Positions 1-8,917 of a DNA stretch of 64,000 nucleotides are shown here, piece after piece. A model generated the notes under the pieces. The model was given only the letters and a program-made list of their open reading frames with translations, made no database searches and was not told the origin of the DNA. The position numbers and the translations under genes are program-made. Source of the DNA: CAVXTT01 sp963764685 (GTDB lineage: Bacteria > Bacteroidota > Ignavibacteria > Ignavibacteriales > Ignavibacteriaceae); assembly GCA_963764685.1 (NCBI GenBank), contig CAVXTT010000001.1:1-64000 (forward strand), read 5' to 3'. The stretch's first letter is position 1, and each line of letters opens with the position of its first letter.

Positions 1-20
1 ACGAATTGCTTGGTACGATA

Positions 21-135
21 AGAGGAGGATGTCGTCCCCAGGGGACTAAAAGTTCTGTACCCGGACTAATATCTATCAATATTTCGCCCCGCTGGGGCGA
101 TGCATATTTGCCCCCGCTGAGGCGATGTATGACTT
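21..135. repeat. GC-rich hairpin repeat cluster at left edge
   Basis: About 330 bases precede the first gene and contain no convincing coding sequence. They hold three consecutive small hairpins: GTCCCC-a-GGGGAC near 34-46, CGCCCC-gct-GGGGCG near 86-100, and a diverged copy CGCCCCCGCTGAGGCG near 109-125. The near-identical second and third units point to a dispersed intergenic hairpin repeat. Function unknown. The 99-residue open frame across it is low-complexity and lacks family character. Confidence 0.5.
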
Positions 136-331
136 TTGTGCACAGAATGGGTGGAATGCATTTATTTTTACCTGCGCGGCAAAAAGACCTTACCCCTTCC
201 TATACAATGAGTTCACTGGGACATCGTTTTGGACAGATATGGATGCTGCAATTATGTTCCCCGGATAGAATATGTCCTGTTGAATATTTCAGATACATTG
301 AATAGCTTTATATATTTCCTGATCTTTTAAT

Positions 332-916
332 ATGACTGACCTGCTAATCCATAAAATAAACGAAAAAAATTCAATTCCACTTAGCCTGGGAGAGGTGGAA
401 TCTGTAAAAAAAGCATTAAAGCCTAAAAGACTACTAAAAAGGCAGTATCTTCTGCAGGAAGGGGATGTATGCAAATATATGGCCTTTGTTGATAAAGGCG
501 CCTTAAGATCCTTTATGGTTGACGACAAAGGAAATGAGCATATCCTTCAGTTTGCATTGGAAGGTTGGATAATTGCTGACCTGTATAGTTACCTCACCGG
601 AGAACCTGCACGATTGAATATTGAAGCGCTGGAAAATTCTGAACTCCTGCTGATTGACCTGGAGTCGCAGGAAAGGCTCCTTAAGGAGATCCCAAAAGTT
701 TTAACTTATTTTTATTATTTAATGCAATCAGCCTATGTTGCTTTGCAGAAAAGGCATATAGGTAAGCTTAGCCTTAGTATTGAAGAAAATTACTCCAACC
801 TGATAAAATCATACCCGGATATAATTCAAAGAGTCCCACAGCATATGATCGCTTCCTACCTTGGCATTACCCCCGAAACCCTAAGCAGGGTAAAAAAACA
901 GATGTTCTCAAGATAA
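332..916 (+). CDS. Crp/Fnr family transcriptional regulator
   Basis: A 194-residue DNA-binding regulator of the Crp/Fnr superfamily: an N-terminal cyclic-nucleotide-binding-type beta-barrel (about residues 30-120) and a C-terminal winged helix (about 165-190). The recognition helix contains E182-T-L-S185-R186, the E-x-x-S-R pattern that in FNR reads TTGAT half-sites. Only one cysteine (Cys47) is present, so an FNR-like 4Fe-4S oxygen sensor is excluded; the effector cannot be read from sequence. It is somewhat short for the family. The next gene is yceI on the same strand, and a perfect FNR-type palindrome lies just after the stop codon. The ATG start is the first in frame. Confidence 0.85.
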   Translation: MTDLLIHKINEKNSIPLSLGEVESVKKALKPKRLLKRQYLLQEGDVCKYMAFVDKGALRSFMVDDKGNEHILQFALEGWIIADLYSYLTGEPARLNIEALENSELLLIDLESQERLLKEIPKVLTYFYYLMQSAYVALQKRHIGKLSLSIEENYSNLIKSYPDIIQRVPQHMIASYLGITPETLSRVKKQMFSR

Positions 917-921
917 TTCTA

Positions 922-935
922 TTGATTTAGATCAA
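922..935. promoter_or_regulatory. FNR-type operator, perfect TTGAT-N4-ATCAA
   Basis: The sequence TTGATTTAGATCAA matches the FNR consensus exactly. It sits 6 bases after the Crp/Fnr gene and about 150 bases before yceI. The adjacent regulator has the E-x-x-S-R recognition helix expected to bind this site, so regulation of yceI or autoregulation is a reasonable inference. Confidence 0.55.
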
Positions 936-980
936 GATCATTTATTAATCCTGTTCAATGAATAGTCAGGTTCTCTCTTT

Positions 981-988
981 TAAGTTTG
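981..988 (+). promoter_or_regulatory. candidate -7 promoter element for yceI
   Basis: TAAGTTTG matches the Bacteroidota -7 consensus TAnnTTTG. There is no TTTG at the usual -33 distance, which would fit an activated promoter. The FNR-type box upstream would then be centred roughly 65 bases before the start of transcription. The leader to the yceI start codon would be about 90 bases. Confidence 0.35.
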
Positions 989-1083
989 TACATAAGAATT
1001 AACCCCGGAAGGGAACTTTTTTTAGACTAATGAGGTTTCTATTGTACCGGGATGAAAGACAATTAAAAAAGGAATAGAATACA

Positions 1084-1686
1084 ATGAAAAAAATATTATT
1101 GCCCCTGTTAATTATTTTTATGACTATGGGGCTTTCCGCCCAGACGGAATGGAAAGTCGACAGGGCACATTCAAATGTACAATTTACAGTAACCCATTTA
1201 CTGATTTCTGAAGTTGAGGGAAGCTTTAGAGTATACGATGGATCAATAAAGTCAACCAGGGATGACTTCACAGATGCACAAATAGATTTCAGCGTTGATG
1301 TGAACAGCATAAATACGGATAATGAAAAAAGAGACGCCCATCTAAAGAGCGATGATTTCTTTAATGCAGAAAAATATCCTCAAATGATTTTCAAAAGCAC
1401 TGCATTCAAAAAGGTCTCTGATAATAAATATACTTTATACGGCGATCTCACAATCCGTGATGTAACTAAACCGGTAAAATTTGATGTCACATTCGGCGGC
1501 AAAGCAAAAGACGGCAATGGAAATATTAAAGCAGCTTTTAAAGGAACGACAGTTATAAACAGATTCGATTATGGTCTGAAATGGAATGCTTTAACTGAAG
1601 CCGGCGGAGCAGTAGTAGGCAAAGAAGTAACCATAGATCTTAAATTAGAATTTGCAGGTCCCCGGGAAGTCGTGGGAATGAAATAA
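1084..1686 (+). CDS. YceI family periplasmic protein
   Basis: A 200-residue exported protein with a clear signal peptide (residues 1-20, ending SAQ) followed by a YceI-like lipocalin-fold domain. Family hallmarks are the opening W-x-V-D-x-x-H-S and the later D-A-x-I-D-F and T-x-P-V-x-F-D stretches. YceI proteins bind polyisoprenoids or other amphiphiles in a beta-barrel pocket in the periplasm. Length is typical. It stands alone between the Crp/Fnr gene and a terminator. No catalytic residues are expected. The ATG follows a purine-rich AAAAAAGGAATAG stretch. Confidence 0.9.
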   Translation: MKKILLPLLIIFMTMGLSAQTEWKVDRAHSNVQFTVTHLLISEVEGSFRVYDGSIKSTRDDFTDAQIDFSVDVNSINTDNEKRDAHLKSDDFFNAEKYPQMIFKSTAFKKVSDNKYTLYGDLTIRDVTKPVKFDVTFGGKAKDGNGNIKAAFKGTTVINRFDYGLKWNALTEAGGAVVGKEVTIDLKLEFAGPREVVGMK

Positions 1687-1720
1687 GTGTTCACTAACAG
1701 CATCCTCATATAATAAAGAA

Positions 1721-1749
1721 GCCCCGGAAGAAACTCCGGGGCTTTTTTT
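1721..1749. terminator. Rho-independent terminator after yceI
   Basis: GCCCCGGA-agaaac-TCCGGGGC followed by seven T. It lies between the convergent yceI and msrA genes; the T-run favours the plus strand, though the stem also follows the msrA stop on the other strand. Confidence 0.85.
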
Positions 1750-2389
1750 ATTCTTTAAGCCTGGTCTTAAATACCTTCTTAAATTTTTCTACCTTCGGTT
1801 GAATAACCAGGTTGCAGTATGCCTGCTCTGGATTTTCATTAAAATAATTCTGATGATAATCTTCAGCTTTATAAAATTTCTTAAACGGGGTGATCTCTGT
1901 AACTATAGGATTACTATATATCTTCTGTTTGGTTAACTCTTCCTTATAGCCTTCAGCAAGCTTCTTCTGTTCATCATTATGATAAAAGATAACACTCCTG
2001 TACTGGGTTCCCTCGTCTGCCCCCTGCCGGTTTAAGGTTGTAGGGTCGTGAGTAGACCAGAAAACCTCAAGCAGCTCCGGATAGGTTATTACTGAAGGGT
2101 TATAAATTACCTGACAGGCTTCAGCGTGTCCTGTTCTTCCTGTACAGACTTCCTTATAAGTGGGATTTTCTTTAGTACCCCCTGTATAGCCCGATATAAC
2201 TTTTTCGACACCTTTTAATCTTTGAAAAACTGCTTCAACACACCAGAAACAGCCAGCACCAAATGTGGCAGTGTCAACTTTTGAAGTATTGTCCATTTTA
2301 TGCCTGTTACTTTCTTTTTTAACCTCCTGTGCTGCGGATATTACTGTTAAAAACAATATTATCAGACAAGAGTGAATCATTCTATTCAT
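1748..2389 (-). CDS. msrA: peptide-methionine (S)-S-oxide reductase MsrA, exported
   Basis: Repairs oxidised proteins by reducing methionine S-sulfoxide. The catalytic motif G-C-F-W-C is at residues 46-50 (Cys47 nucleophile), followed by the conserved G-Y-x-G-G and the G-H-A-E-A region, and the protein has the usual MsrA length after a signal peptide (residues 1-20, ending SAAQ). The export signal suggests action in the cell envelope. I chose the ATG at 2389 because it gives a normal signal peptide; the frame also stays open upstream to a TTG at 2425. No MsrB partner is visible in the window. Confidence 0.92.
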   Translation of the reverse strand: MNRMIHSCLIILFLTVISAAQEVKKESNRHKMDNTSKVDTATFGAGCFWCVEAVFQRLKGVEKVISGYTGGTKENPTYKEVCTGRTGHAEACQVIYNPSVITYPELLEVFWSTHDPTTLNRQGADEGTQYRSVIFYHNDEQKKLAEGYKEELTKQKIYSNPIVTEITPFKKFYKAEDYHQNYFNENPEQAYCNLVIQPKVEKFKKVFKTRLKE

Positions 2390-2627
2390 AAATTTTCTCA
2401 AGGTGAGTTGATAAAAAATACTCAAATTTGATAATTAAACAACAGTCAAATAATTATGTTTCCATCCACTCTAAAGTTTATCACAGATACAAGAATATTA
2501 CTTTACAGTATAAACTATTCTCCGGATTTAACTTTAATCGGCAGTTACTTATCTGAGAAAAAAGAATAATTTAAGATTCATTGAGATCTGAGGAATAATA
2601 GAAGAGTGAATATTGAGTAATAAATAT

Positions 2628-2670
2628 AAATGTGGCAGAGACTTGGTAATGTCTCTGCCGACCCCACATT
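2628..2670 (-). terminator. terminator downstream of the respiratory operon
   Basis: An inverted repeat GGCAGAGAC...GTCTCTGCC (2634-2659) extended by ATGTGG/CCACAT. On the minus strand it is followed by a T-rich stretch (ATTTATATTTATT), right after the stop of the DUF2339 gene. The rest of the 250-base gap up to msrA shows nothing recognisable. Confidence 0.6.
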
Positions 2671-2676
2671 ATATGA

Positions 2677-4314
2677 TCAGGTGATTTGTTTTGTTTTGGT
2701 AGTTCGTGAAATTCTGTTGTATACAGCCGAAGTTATTAAAAGTATAATACCTGCAGCAAGAAAGGAAACAATTTTGTAATAAATATCAGGATTAGTAATC
2801 CCGAAGATCATCAGATAGAAAACTGTAATTAATAATGTCATTACAGCCATCCACCTGTACCTTAAATTTTTAATCAGCTTACCTATCCCGAAATATGCAA
2901 GTGCTAAGGCAAGAAGAGATAAACCTACGTATACACTCGGGAGCACACAATAAAAGAGATACGGTATCCAGAATAATGCGATCACCAGATAAGAAATCCG
3001 GAGTGCCTCTGTTTTCAATTCCAGTCTCCCCTTCTGCCAATTTAATACTCTTGCACTGATCAAAGCGGTCAAACCGAAACTGATTGCTTCAGTCCCCAAT
3101 ATCCAGTAAGAAAATAGATAAGCAGCAAGGACCATAAGATATATTATAAAATTAGCCACAATGATAAACCTGGATCTGAACCAGACTGCGGTTGATAATA
3201 CAAGTATGCTTTGCCAGCAAAGGTAGATCAGGTTCCACGGCTGACTAAAATTGAATACGATTGCTACACTAAGTGCGGCATAGCCGGTCATAGCATAAAT
3301 AAATGTCGAATACTGGCTTTTTTCCTTCACCCAGAATATTGTTGCAGTGACAAGAAAAACTAATGCTGCTAAAAGATGAAGCAATGCGAAATAAGTCTGC
3401 GGGTTAAGCAGTGTAATGATCAGAAATAATCCATATCCGAAAGCTGAATTCAGAAGGGACGACATTATATCCATAAACTCTTCTGTGGAATTATCTTTCC
3501 GCTTTAACAGACCAGCCGCAAAAAGTACAACATATCCCAGAATGAATATAAGATTCAGATCTGTTCTCTTCACTGTTTCAAAAGTGTTACCGAAAAATGG
3601 ATTACTTACAAACCAGGTTGCATGAATAAGAAAGGCTGATATAATTGAAAACACAAGAAAGCCCTCCCACCCCGTCTTAATAAAAATACGGACCGCCACA
3701 AAGCAGGTCAGCAGTACAGCACTTAAAAGCATATAAGTATTGCCGATTGTTAGTGCTGTTACATAGGCAAGAAATATCCCCAGGGTGCCAAGATAAGGTG
3801 AATCATTTTTTAATGAATACCAGAGAGTGGTTGAAACAACAAAGACCAAACCAAGAAATTCCAGTACCCAGGTACCCAATACATTTTCGTGTCCGAAAAA
3901 GTAAAGCCGCAGTGTTGAAAGAAATGCAATTACTGCACTCCCTCCTATAAAATAAAAATTCAGCTGTGCAAAACTCTTTTTACCGAAATAAGCAAGTGCA
4001 AGAATTCCCAAAGCAAGGGTATAGCCTGCAATTGACGGGAGTAAAGCAGGTACTCCTGCAAACGGGAGAGTTAAGAAAAAGATCACCCCCATTATAAAGA
4101 CCAGGATCCCGAGCTTCGGAAGCCAGAATTGCCCTATCCTTAATTCCAGCTCATCATTATCTTTGATGGAAAGTGTGGATGCATTGTGTACAGTATTGTC
4201 ATCTCCTGCCGCCTGAAGATTAATCTGTTTTTCAAGCTGTGCGAGCCGTTCCTCAAGCTTTTTAATGACTTCAACATTCCCGCTGTTTTCAGAATTCTCT
4301 ACCGGGTTTTCCAT
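2677..4314 (-). CDS. DUF2339-like multi-spanning membrane protein
   Basis: A 545-residue protein with an N-terminal coiled-coil-prone stretch (about 12-35, heptad-like leucines and charges), a polar linker, then at least a dozen hydrophobic segments to the C-terminus. The entry into the first segment (W-L-P-K-L-G-I-L-V) resembles DUF2339 proteins, predicted membrane proteins of unknown function. It begins 28 bases after the stop of the multihaem cytochrome gene on the same strand and ends at a terminator, so it is probably the last gene of the Rieske-cytochrome b operon. A role in assembling or housing that complex is possible but unproven. Confidence 0.65.
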   Translation of the reverse strand: MENPVENSENSGNVEVIKKLEERLAQLEKQINLQAAGDDNTVHNASTLSIKDNDELELRIGQFWLPKLGILVFIMGVIFFLTLPFAGVPALLPSIAGYTLALGILALAYFGKKSFAQLNFYFIGGSAVIAFLSTLRLYFFGHENVLGTWVLEFLGLVFVVSTTLWYSLKNDSPYLGTLGIFLAYVTALTIGNTYMLLSAVLLTCFVAVRIFIKTGWEGFLVFSIISAFLIHATWFVSNPFFGNTFETVKRTDLNLIFILGYVVLFAAGLLKRKDNSTEEFMDIMSSLLNSAFGYGLFLIITLLNPQTYFALLHLLAALVFLVTATIFWVKEKSQYSTFIYAMTGYAALSVAIVFNFSQPWNLIYLCWQSILVLSTAVWFRSRFIIVANFIIYLMVLAAYLFSYWILGTEAISFGLTALISARVLNWQKGRLELKTEALRISYLVIALFWIPYLFYCVLPSVYVGLSLLALALAYFGIGKLIKNLRYRWMAVMTLLITVFYLMIFGITNPDIYYKIVSFLAAGIILLITSAVYNRISRTTKTKQIT

Positions 4315-4342
4315 AACTGCACCTTTTTTCTTTAATTACTTA

Positions 4343-5806
4343 TTAGCTGTCTATCTTATCCTGTTTCTCAATCCGCTTTATCTTTAAAAAGAGACCGATG
4401 CAAAGCATTGTAACTATTAGCGTGGAAACGATCAGTCCTTTTCGTCTGAAGTAATATTCATCTACTGCATTCAAACCCTGTGTACGTGCGCTTTGTGTTA
4501 TTTCAAAACCTCCGTTCAGAACCTTACTGAACTCATCAGTATTAAATGCGTGTACGGTTGTTCTGGATTGTATAAGTACCTGCCGGATATCTTTAAGAGC
4601 AAACTGTGCATCCGATACATCCATTCCTTTTCTTTCTGCTTCTGTAAGGATATTTTTAGCCGATGCCTCTTCTTGTTTGAGACTGTCGATCGAGTGTCTC
4701 ATAAAGTTAGCAGCGATATATCCTTTTTCTCCGGATTTATGACATTTTATACACGTAGAGTTATTATTTACTCCCAGAAGATCATCCGTTACTTTTGCAA
4801 TATTATGATTGCCGTGGCAGCTTTCACATTCCGGAATACCCTCCTTATCAAATGCCGGCTTGTGAACACTCGTTTCAAAGAGTTCCATATTAAGGGCGTG
4901 GCAGCTGCCGCAGACTTTAGAAATAGATTCTACTCCCGGAGGTGTAGCCCCATGATTTCCGTGGCAATCATTACAGGCGGGTGCGCCTAAATCCCCTTTT
5001 TCCAAAAGAGCAATACCGTGAACACTTTTTTTATAAGATGCATACTGTTCTGTGGGAATATTATACTTTTGCATTTTATTCTTATCGCTGTGGCAGTTTG
5101 AGCAGACAGCAGGAATATTGGCCGGATAGACAAATGAATGAGGATCATTAACTGCTCTGATCTCGTGACTTCCATGACAGCTCACACATTCGGCAGCATT
5201 ACTGTCGCCGCTTACATTTCTTTTACCATGTACGCTGGTTTTATATTTTGCTACCTGGTCAACCGGAAGCGAGGCATTGTAGTTTTTCATATATCCTGCA
5301 TCACTGTGGCAGCTGCCGCAAAGCTGAACTACTTTTAAAGGGTGAACCGGAGAAGCTGAGTTATTCACCTTAACAATATTATGCACGCTATGGCAGGTAA
5401 TACAATCGGCTACAGGTCCCTGATTATTATACGTTTGCTTAAAATGTACCGAACTCTTTAACTCATCATATTGTGTAATATTTTTTGTGAACCCGTATCC
5501 GTTCATCTTCTGCTGATCGGCGTGGCAGTTTACACAGAGCAGATATCTTTCTTTTCTTGCCGGTACCCCGATAAACCCCTTCTGTTTACTCATACTTATT
5601 TCAGGATCATCGCTTAAGGCATCTCCTCCGTGACAACCGGCGCAGGTTATTCCCTTCAGGTAATGAACATCATTAACATAAAGGTCTGAGGCTTTTTGAA
5701 GCTTGTCACCAAGAACAGAGTGGCAGTTCAGACATTCATCATCTGCAGAAAAGCTGCATTGAGGAAAGATTGCGATCATAAAAATTATTGATAAAATTAT
5801 CTTCAT
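4343..5806 (-). CDS. undecahaem c-type cytochrome, membrane-anchored
   Basis: A 487-residue exported cytochrome with 11 CXXCH motifs, starting at residues 25, 55, 91, 135, 163, 207, 235, 278, 299, 327 and 352. A signal peptide (1-20) precedes them and a single C-terminal membrane segment (about 457-475) anchors the protein, with a basic tail in the cytoplasm. Many extra histidines between motifs could give bis-His coordination. The gene has a good AGGAG ribosome-binding site and begins 10 bases after cytochrome b, so it most likely takes the place of cytochrome c1 as electron acceptor of the Rieske/cytochrome b complex. The electron partner beyond it is unknown. Confidence 0.9.
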   Translation of the reverse strand: MKIILSIIFMIAIFPQCSFSADDECLNCHSVLGDKLQKASDLYVNDVHYLKGITCAGCHGGDALSDDPEISMSKQKGFIGVPARKERYLLCVNCHADQQKMNGYGFTKNITQYDELKSSVHFKQTYNNQGPVADCITCHSVHNIVKVNNSASPVHPLKVVQLCGSCHSDAGYMKNYNASLPVDQVAKYKTSVHGKRNVSGDSNAAECVSCHGSHEIRAVNDPHSFVYPANIPAVCSNCHSDKNKMQKYNIPTEQYASYKKSVHGIALLEKGDLGAPACNDCHGNHGATPPGVESISKVCGSCHALNMELFETSVHKPAFDKEGIPECESCHGNHNIAKVTDDLLGVNNNSTCIKCHKSGEKGYIAANFMRHSIDSLKQEEASAKNILTEAERKGMDVSDAQFALKDIRQVLIQSRTTVHAFNTDEFSKVLNGGFEITQSARTQGLNAVDEYYFRRKGLIVSTLIVTMLCIGLFLKIKRIEKQDKIDS

Positions 5807-5816
5807 ATCTGAACTC

Positions 5817-6929
5817 CTAATCGAGTATGAATCCTAATATTGTGAACAGTGTGATAAATATGATTACGAATATCCCTGCGTAGAGAATAACCCTGTTTCT
5901 ATGCCCTGCTTTTGTTTTTGTATCGAGGAATGGAACAAGTACCCATAATAAAATTGCAATACCAAAAACTAATATGCCGAATAACTCACCCGGGATAAAC
6001 CATATATTGCCTGGAAGAAACTTGAATATCTGGAACATTCCCAGGAAATACCATTCAGGCTTAATTCCCTGGGGTGCGGATGCAAAAGGATCTGCTTTTA
6101 CCCCTAATTCCCAGGGGAAATAAACAGCAAGAATAGCCAGAATATTAATTACGATAAGCCATATTAGAAGTTCGCGGAGAACAAAGTTCGGGAAGAAGGG
6201 GATTGTCTTTTTCTCATTAGGATGTTTAGCTTCCCAATCTTCCGGCTCACCTATCCCCTGCCGCTGAATCAGTATTAAATGAAGTGAAAGAACCACTATA
6301 AAGATACCCGGAAGGATTGCTACGTGGAATCCGAAGAATCTTGACAGTGTTGTACCTGTTACATCTTCTCCGCCTCTTAAAAGTTTCAGAATATAATCCC
6401 CGATAAGCGGAAGCTGACCGGCTATATCTGTTCCGACTTTAGTTGCAAAAAAAGCTAATTCATTCCATGGCAGAAGGTACCCGCTGAAACCAAATCCCAA
6501 AGAAAGAAACAGCAGAATTATTCCTGAGTACCATGTCATCTCTCTCGGTTTTCTGAACGACTTCAGGAAATAAACCGAGAACATATGAATGAATACTGCA
6601 AGTACCATAAGATTTGCAGACCAGCTGTGTACTGATCTGATCAGCCAACCGAAATTGATCCGTGTGCTTATATATTGTACGCTTTCAAACGCCTGATCCT
6701 CAGATCCCTTGTAATACATCAGAAGAAGGATACCGGTAAATACCTGTACAATAAATAAAAGCAGTGCTATTCCGCCGAAATAATACCAGATTGTTTCACG
6801 GTATTTGGGGACAGCCTTCTTACGTGCAAATTCTTCAAGACTTTTGATCTGGTATCTTTCATCCAACCAGTTATACGCTTTGCTCTTTGACTTTAGTTTT
6901 TCATATACCTGGTGCATATCAACCTGCAT
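5817..6929 (-). CDS. cytochrome b of a Rieske/cytochrome b (bc-type) complex
   Basis: A 370-residue integral membrane protein combining the b6-like (N-terminal) and subunit IV-like (C-terminal) halves. Haem-ligand histidines appear at 101 and 115 in the second helix and 202 and 217 in the fourth; the 14-residue spacing in the latter is the b6-type pattern. The quinol-oxidation motif P-E-W-Y is at 291-294. It oxidises quinol and passes electrons to the Rieske centre and across the membrane. The ATG at 6929 overlaps the Rieske gene by 11 bases; a second ATG at 6917 is an alternative start. The multihaem cytochrome follows directly. Confidence 0.95.
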   Translation of the reverse strand: MQVDMHQVYEKLKSKSKAYNWLDERYQIKSLEEFARKKAVPKYRETIWYYFGGIALLLFIVQVFTGILLLMYYKGSEDQAFESVQYISTRINFGWLIRSVHSWSANLMVLAVFIHMFSVYFLKSFRKPREMTWYSGIILLFLSLGFGFSGYLLPWNELAFFATKVGTDIAGQLPLIGDYILKLLRGGEDVTGTTLSRFFGFHVAILPGIFIVVLSLHLILIQRQGIGEPEDWEAKHPNEKKTIPFFPNFVLRELLIWLIVINILAILAVYFPWELGVKADPFASAPQGIKPEWYFLGMFQIFKFLPGNIWFIPGELFGILVFGIAILLWVLVPFLDTKTKAGHRNRVILYAGIFVIIFITLFTILGFILD

Positions 6930-7362
6930 CTTTATAGATAATTACTTCTTCTTTTTGAATATTAACGCTGTATTTTTCTAAAGGAGCCGGGGGAGGACCG
7001 CTAATATTTTTCCCGTTAAGATCATACTTCCCGTTATGACACGCACAATAGATTTGCCCGTAATCCTTCCGGTATTGAACGATACAGTCGAGATGAGTAC
7101 ATACCGCACTGAATGCAGCATATTCGCCGGTGTTTTTTCTTATTACAAGAACAGGTTTATTACCAAACTTTACTATTTTACCGCTGTCCTTAGCCATATC
7201 TTCAACCTTCCCTATACTAAGCTGCGATACTTTCAATTCTTTTGCTTTTGGAGGTTCCAGATAATTGAAGATGGGATAGATGATTGCGCCTGCCCAGGCT
7301 ATGAATCCTCCTTTAAGAACAGTAGACAAAAAATCCCGGCGGGACTCCTTTATTTCTTTCAT
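6919..7362 (-). CDS. Rieske 2Fe-2S protein
   Basis: A 147-residue Rieske subunit. The twin-arginine-like start R-R-D-F-L (8-12) is followed by a membrane segment (about 15-32) that probably serves as both Tat signal and anchor. Cluster box I is C88-T-H90-L-D-C93 and box II is C106-A-C108-H109-N-G; Cys88/His90 and Cys106/His109 would bind the cluster and Cys93/Cys108 form the disulfide. Together with the overlapping cytochrome b gene this defines a quinol-oxidising bc-type complex. It is the first gene of the four-gene operon. Box II has Asn where many family members have Gly. Confidence 0.95.
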   Translation of the reverse strand: MKEIKESRRDFLSTVLKGGFIAWAGAIIYPIFNYLEPPKAKELKVSQLSIGKVEDMAKDSGKIVKFGNKPVLVIRKNTGEYAAFSAVCTHLDCIVQYRKDYGQIYCACHNGKYDLNGKNISGPPPAPLEKYSVNIQKEEVIIYKDAG

Positions 7363-7507
7363 TTTCTGACTATTTATAATTTTAGTTGTAATAATCAGAG
7401 AAATATGATGCCAGAAGAAAGAGCGACCTTGCTACGGCAAAATTTTAAGAAAAGGAAAGGATTATAACTCAGATGTGTGTATTAGATGTCTCACCGGGAA
7501 AGCGACT

Positions 7508-8917
7508 TCACACTTTTTCGCGCCATTGATCAGGGTCAATATTATGCAGCTTTAATAAACGATGGACATTTCTTCTTGTCATTCCTGCATCTTCTGAAAC
7601 CCTCGTAACATTTCCATGATATTTCTGAAGGAGGGTCTGCAGATATTCCTTTTCGATATTGTTTACTGCCTGTTGTTTCATATCTACGAGCGAAACCTGA
7701 TTATTTTTCGATTGCTGACGTAAAGAAATTTTACTTGTTAGTTCTGAAGGAAGCTCATTTATAGTAATGGTATTATCTTTGGCCAGTACAACGGCACGTT
7801 CGATAATATTTTCTAATTCTCTTATGTTTCCGGGCCAGTCATAAGTTTCAAATACTGCCTCAACCTCTTCTGTAAATGATGAAATCTTTTTATCCGACCT
7901 GGAGCAAATCAGTCCAAGAAAATGTTGAGCCAGCAGAAGAATGTCATCCTTTCTTTCTCTTAAAGGAGGCAGATCAAGATGAAATACATTCAGCCGGTAA
8001 TAGAGATCTTTTCTCATTAAGCCTTTTTCCAGCCATTCATCTACATTCCGGTTAGTGGCGGATATAATTCTGAAATTGACTGTTATCAGATCGTTGCCGC
8101 CCAATCTTCTTAATTGATGATCTTGTAAAACCCTCAGGAGTTTAACCTGCAGCGAGCCCTGCATCTCACAGACCTCATCAAGAAAGAAAGTACCGCCATC
8201 AGCATATTCCAGAAGTCCAGTTTTTTTCTGAACCGCCCCGGTAAAAGCACCTTTCTCATAACCAAAGAGTTCGCCTTCAAACAAGTGTTCTGGGAAGGCA
8301 CCGCAATTCACAGGAACAAAAGGTTTGGTTTTTCTTCTGCTCCTGGCGTGTATACTGCGCGCAATTAATTCTTTTCCCGTACCGCTCTCGCCAGTAATAA
8401 GAATATTTGCATCAGAGTCTGAGATATTCTCAATCATCTCGAATATCTTTCTCATCTGGCTGCTTTTGCCGACAATGTTATCGAACCTGTATCTTTCTTC
8501 AAGCTGCTTGATGAGATTATTTTTTTCTTTGTAAAGCTCCCTCTGATTCAGTCCTTTTTCCAGAACTATCTGCAGCTTGCCGGTATCCACGGGCTTTTCC
8601 AAAAAATCAAATGCTCCTGCCTGCATTGCAGTCACCGCACGTTCAATAGTTCCGAAAGCTGTAAATATAACCACAGGTGTATGCGAAGCGATTTGCTTGA
8701 AGCTTTTAATAAGTTCTACACCATTTATATCGGGCATAAGGTAATCACAAAAAATGATATCAAACTCCTCTTCGGCAAGCAGACGCATAGCAGACTGGCT
8801 GTCGCTTGCGCCCGTAGAGGAATAACCGAGTGCTGATAACATACCGCTGAACCCGCTGATCATATCAGGCTCATCGTCAATAATAAGGATATGTGCACGG
8901 GGCTTTACATTTTTCAT
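7508..8917 (-). CDS. sigma54-dependent response regulator (NtrC family)
   Basis: A 469-residue regulator with receiver (1-120; phospho-acceptor Asp58, conserved Lys108), AAA+ domain (about 145-380; Walker A G-E-S-G-T-G-K at 176-182; sigma54-contact loop G-A-F-T-G-A at 223-228) and a Fis-type helix-turn-helix at the C-terminus. It activates sigma54 promoters after phosphorylation. The gene overlaps the upstream histidine kinase by the four bases ATGA, so the two are cotranscribed and cognate. The Rieske operon begins about 145 bases downstream, making it a plausible target, although I could not find a full -24/-12 element there. Confidence 0.93.
   Translation of the reverse strand: MKNVKPRAHILIIDDEPDMISGFSGMLSALGYSSTGASDSQSAMRLLAEEEFDIIFCDYLMPDINGVELIKSFKQIASHTPVVIFTAFGTIERAVTAMQAGAFDFLEKPVDTGKLQIVLEKGLNQRELYKEKNNLIKQLEERYRFDNIVGKSSQMRKIFEMIENISDSDANILITGESGTGKELIARSIHARSRRKTKPFVPVNCGAFPEHLFEGELFGYEKGAFTGAVQKKTGLLEYADGGTFFLDEVCEMQGSLQVKLLRVLQDHQLRRLGGNDLITVNFRIISATNRNVDEWLEKGLMRKDLYYRLNVFHLDLPPLRERKDDILLLAQHFLGLICSRSDKKISSFTEEVEAVFETYDWPGNIRELENIIERAVVLAKDNTITINELPSELTSKISLRQQSKNNQVSLVDMKQQAVNNIEKEYLQTLLQKYHGNVTRVSEDAGMTRRNVHRLLKLHNIDPDQWREKV

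Noticed and set aside
6..305. 99-residue open frame at the left edge
   Set aside because: It runs across hairpin repeats, has no family resemblance or start signal, and is best explained by GC-rich repeat sequence.
7399..7413. Possible sigma54 promoter ahead of the Rieske operon (TGGCAT, 5 bases, TTTC on the minus strand)
   Set aside because: The -24 half is good but the invariant GC of the -12 half is missing, so it is not listed as a promoter despite the neighbouring NtrC-type regulator.
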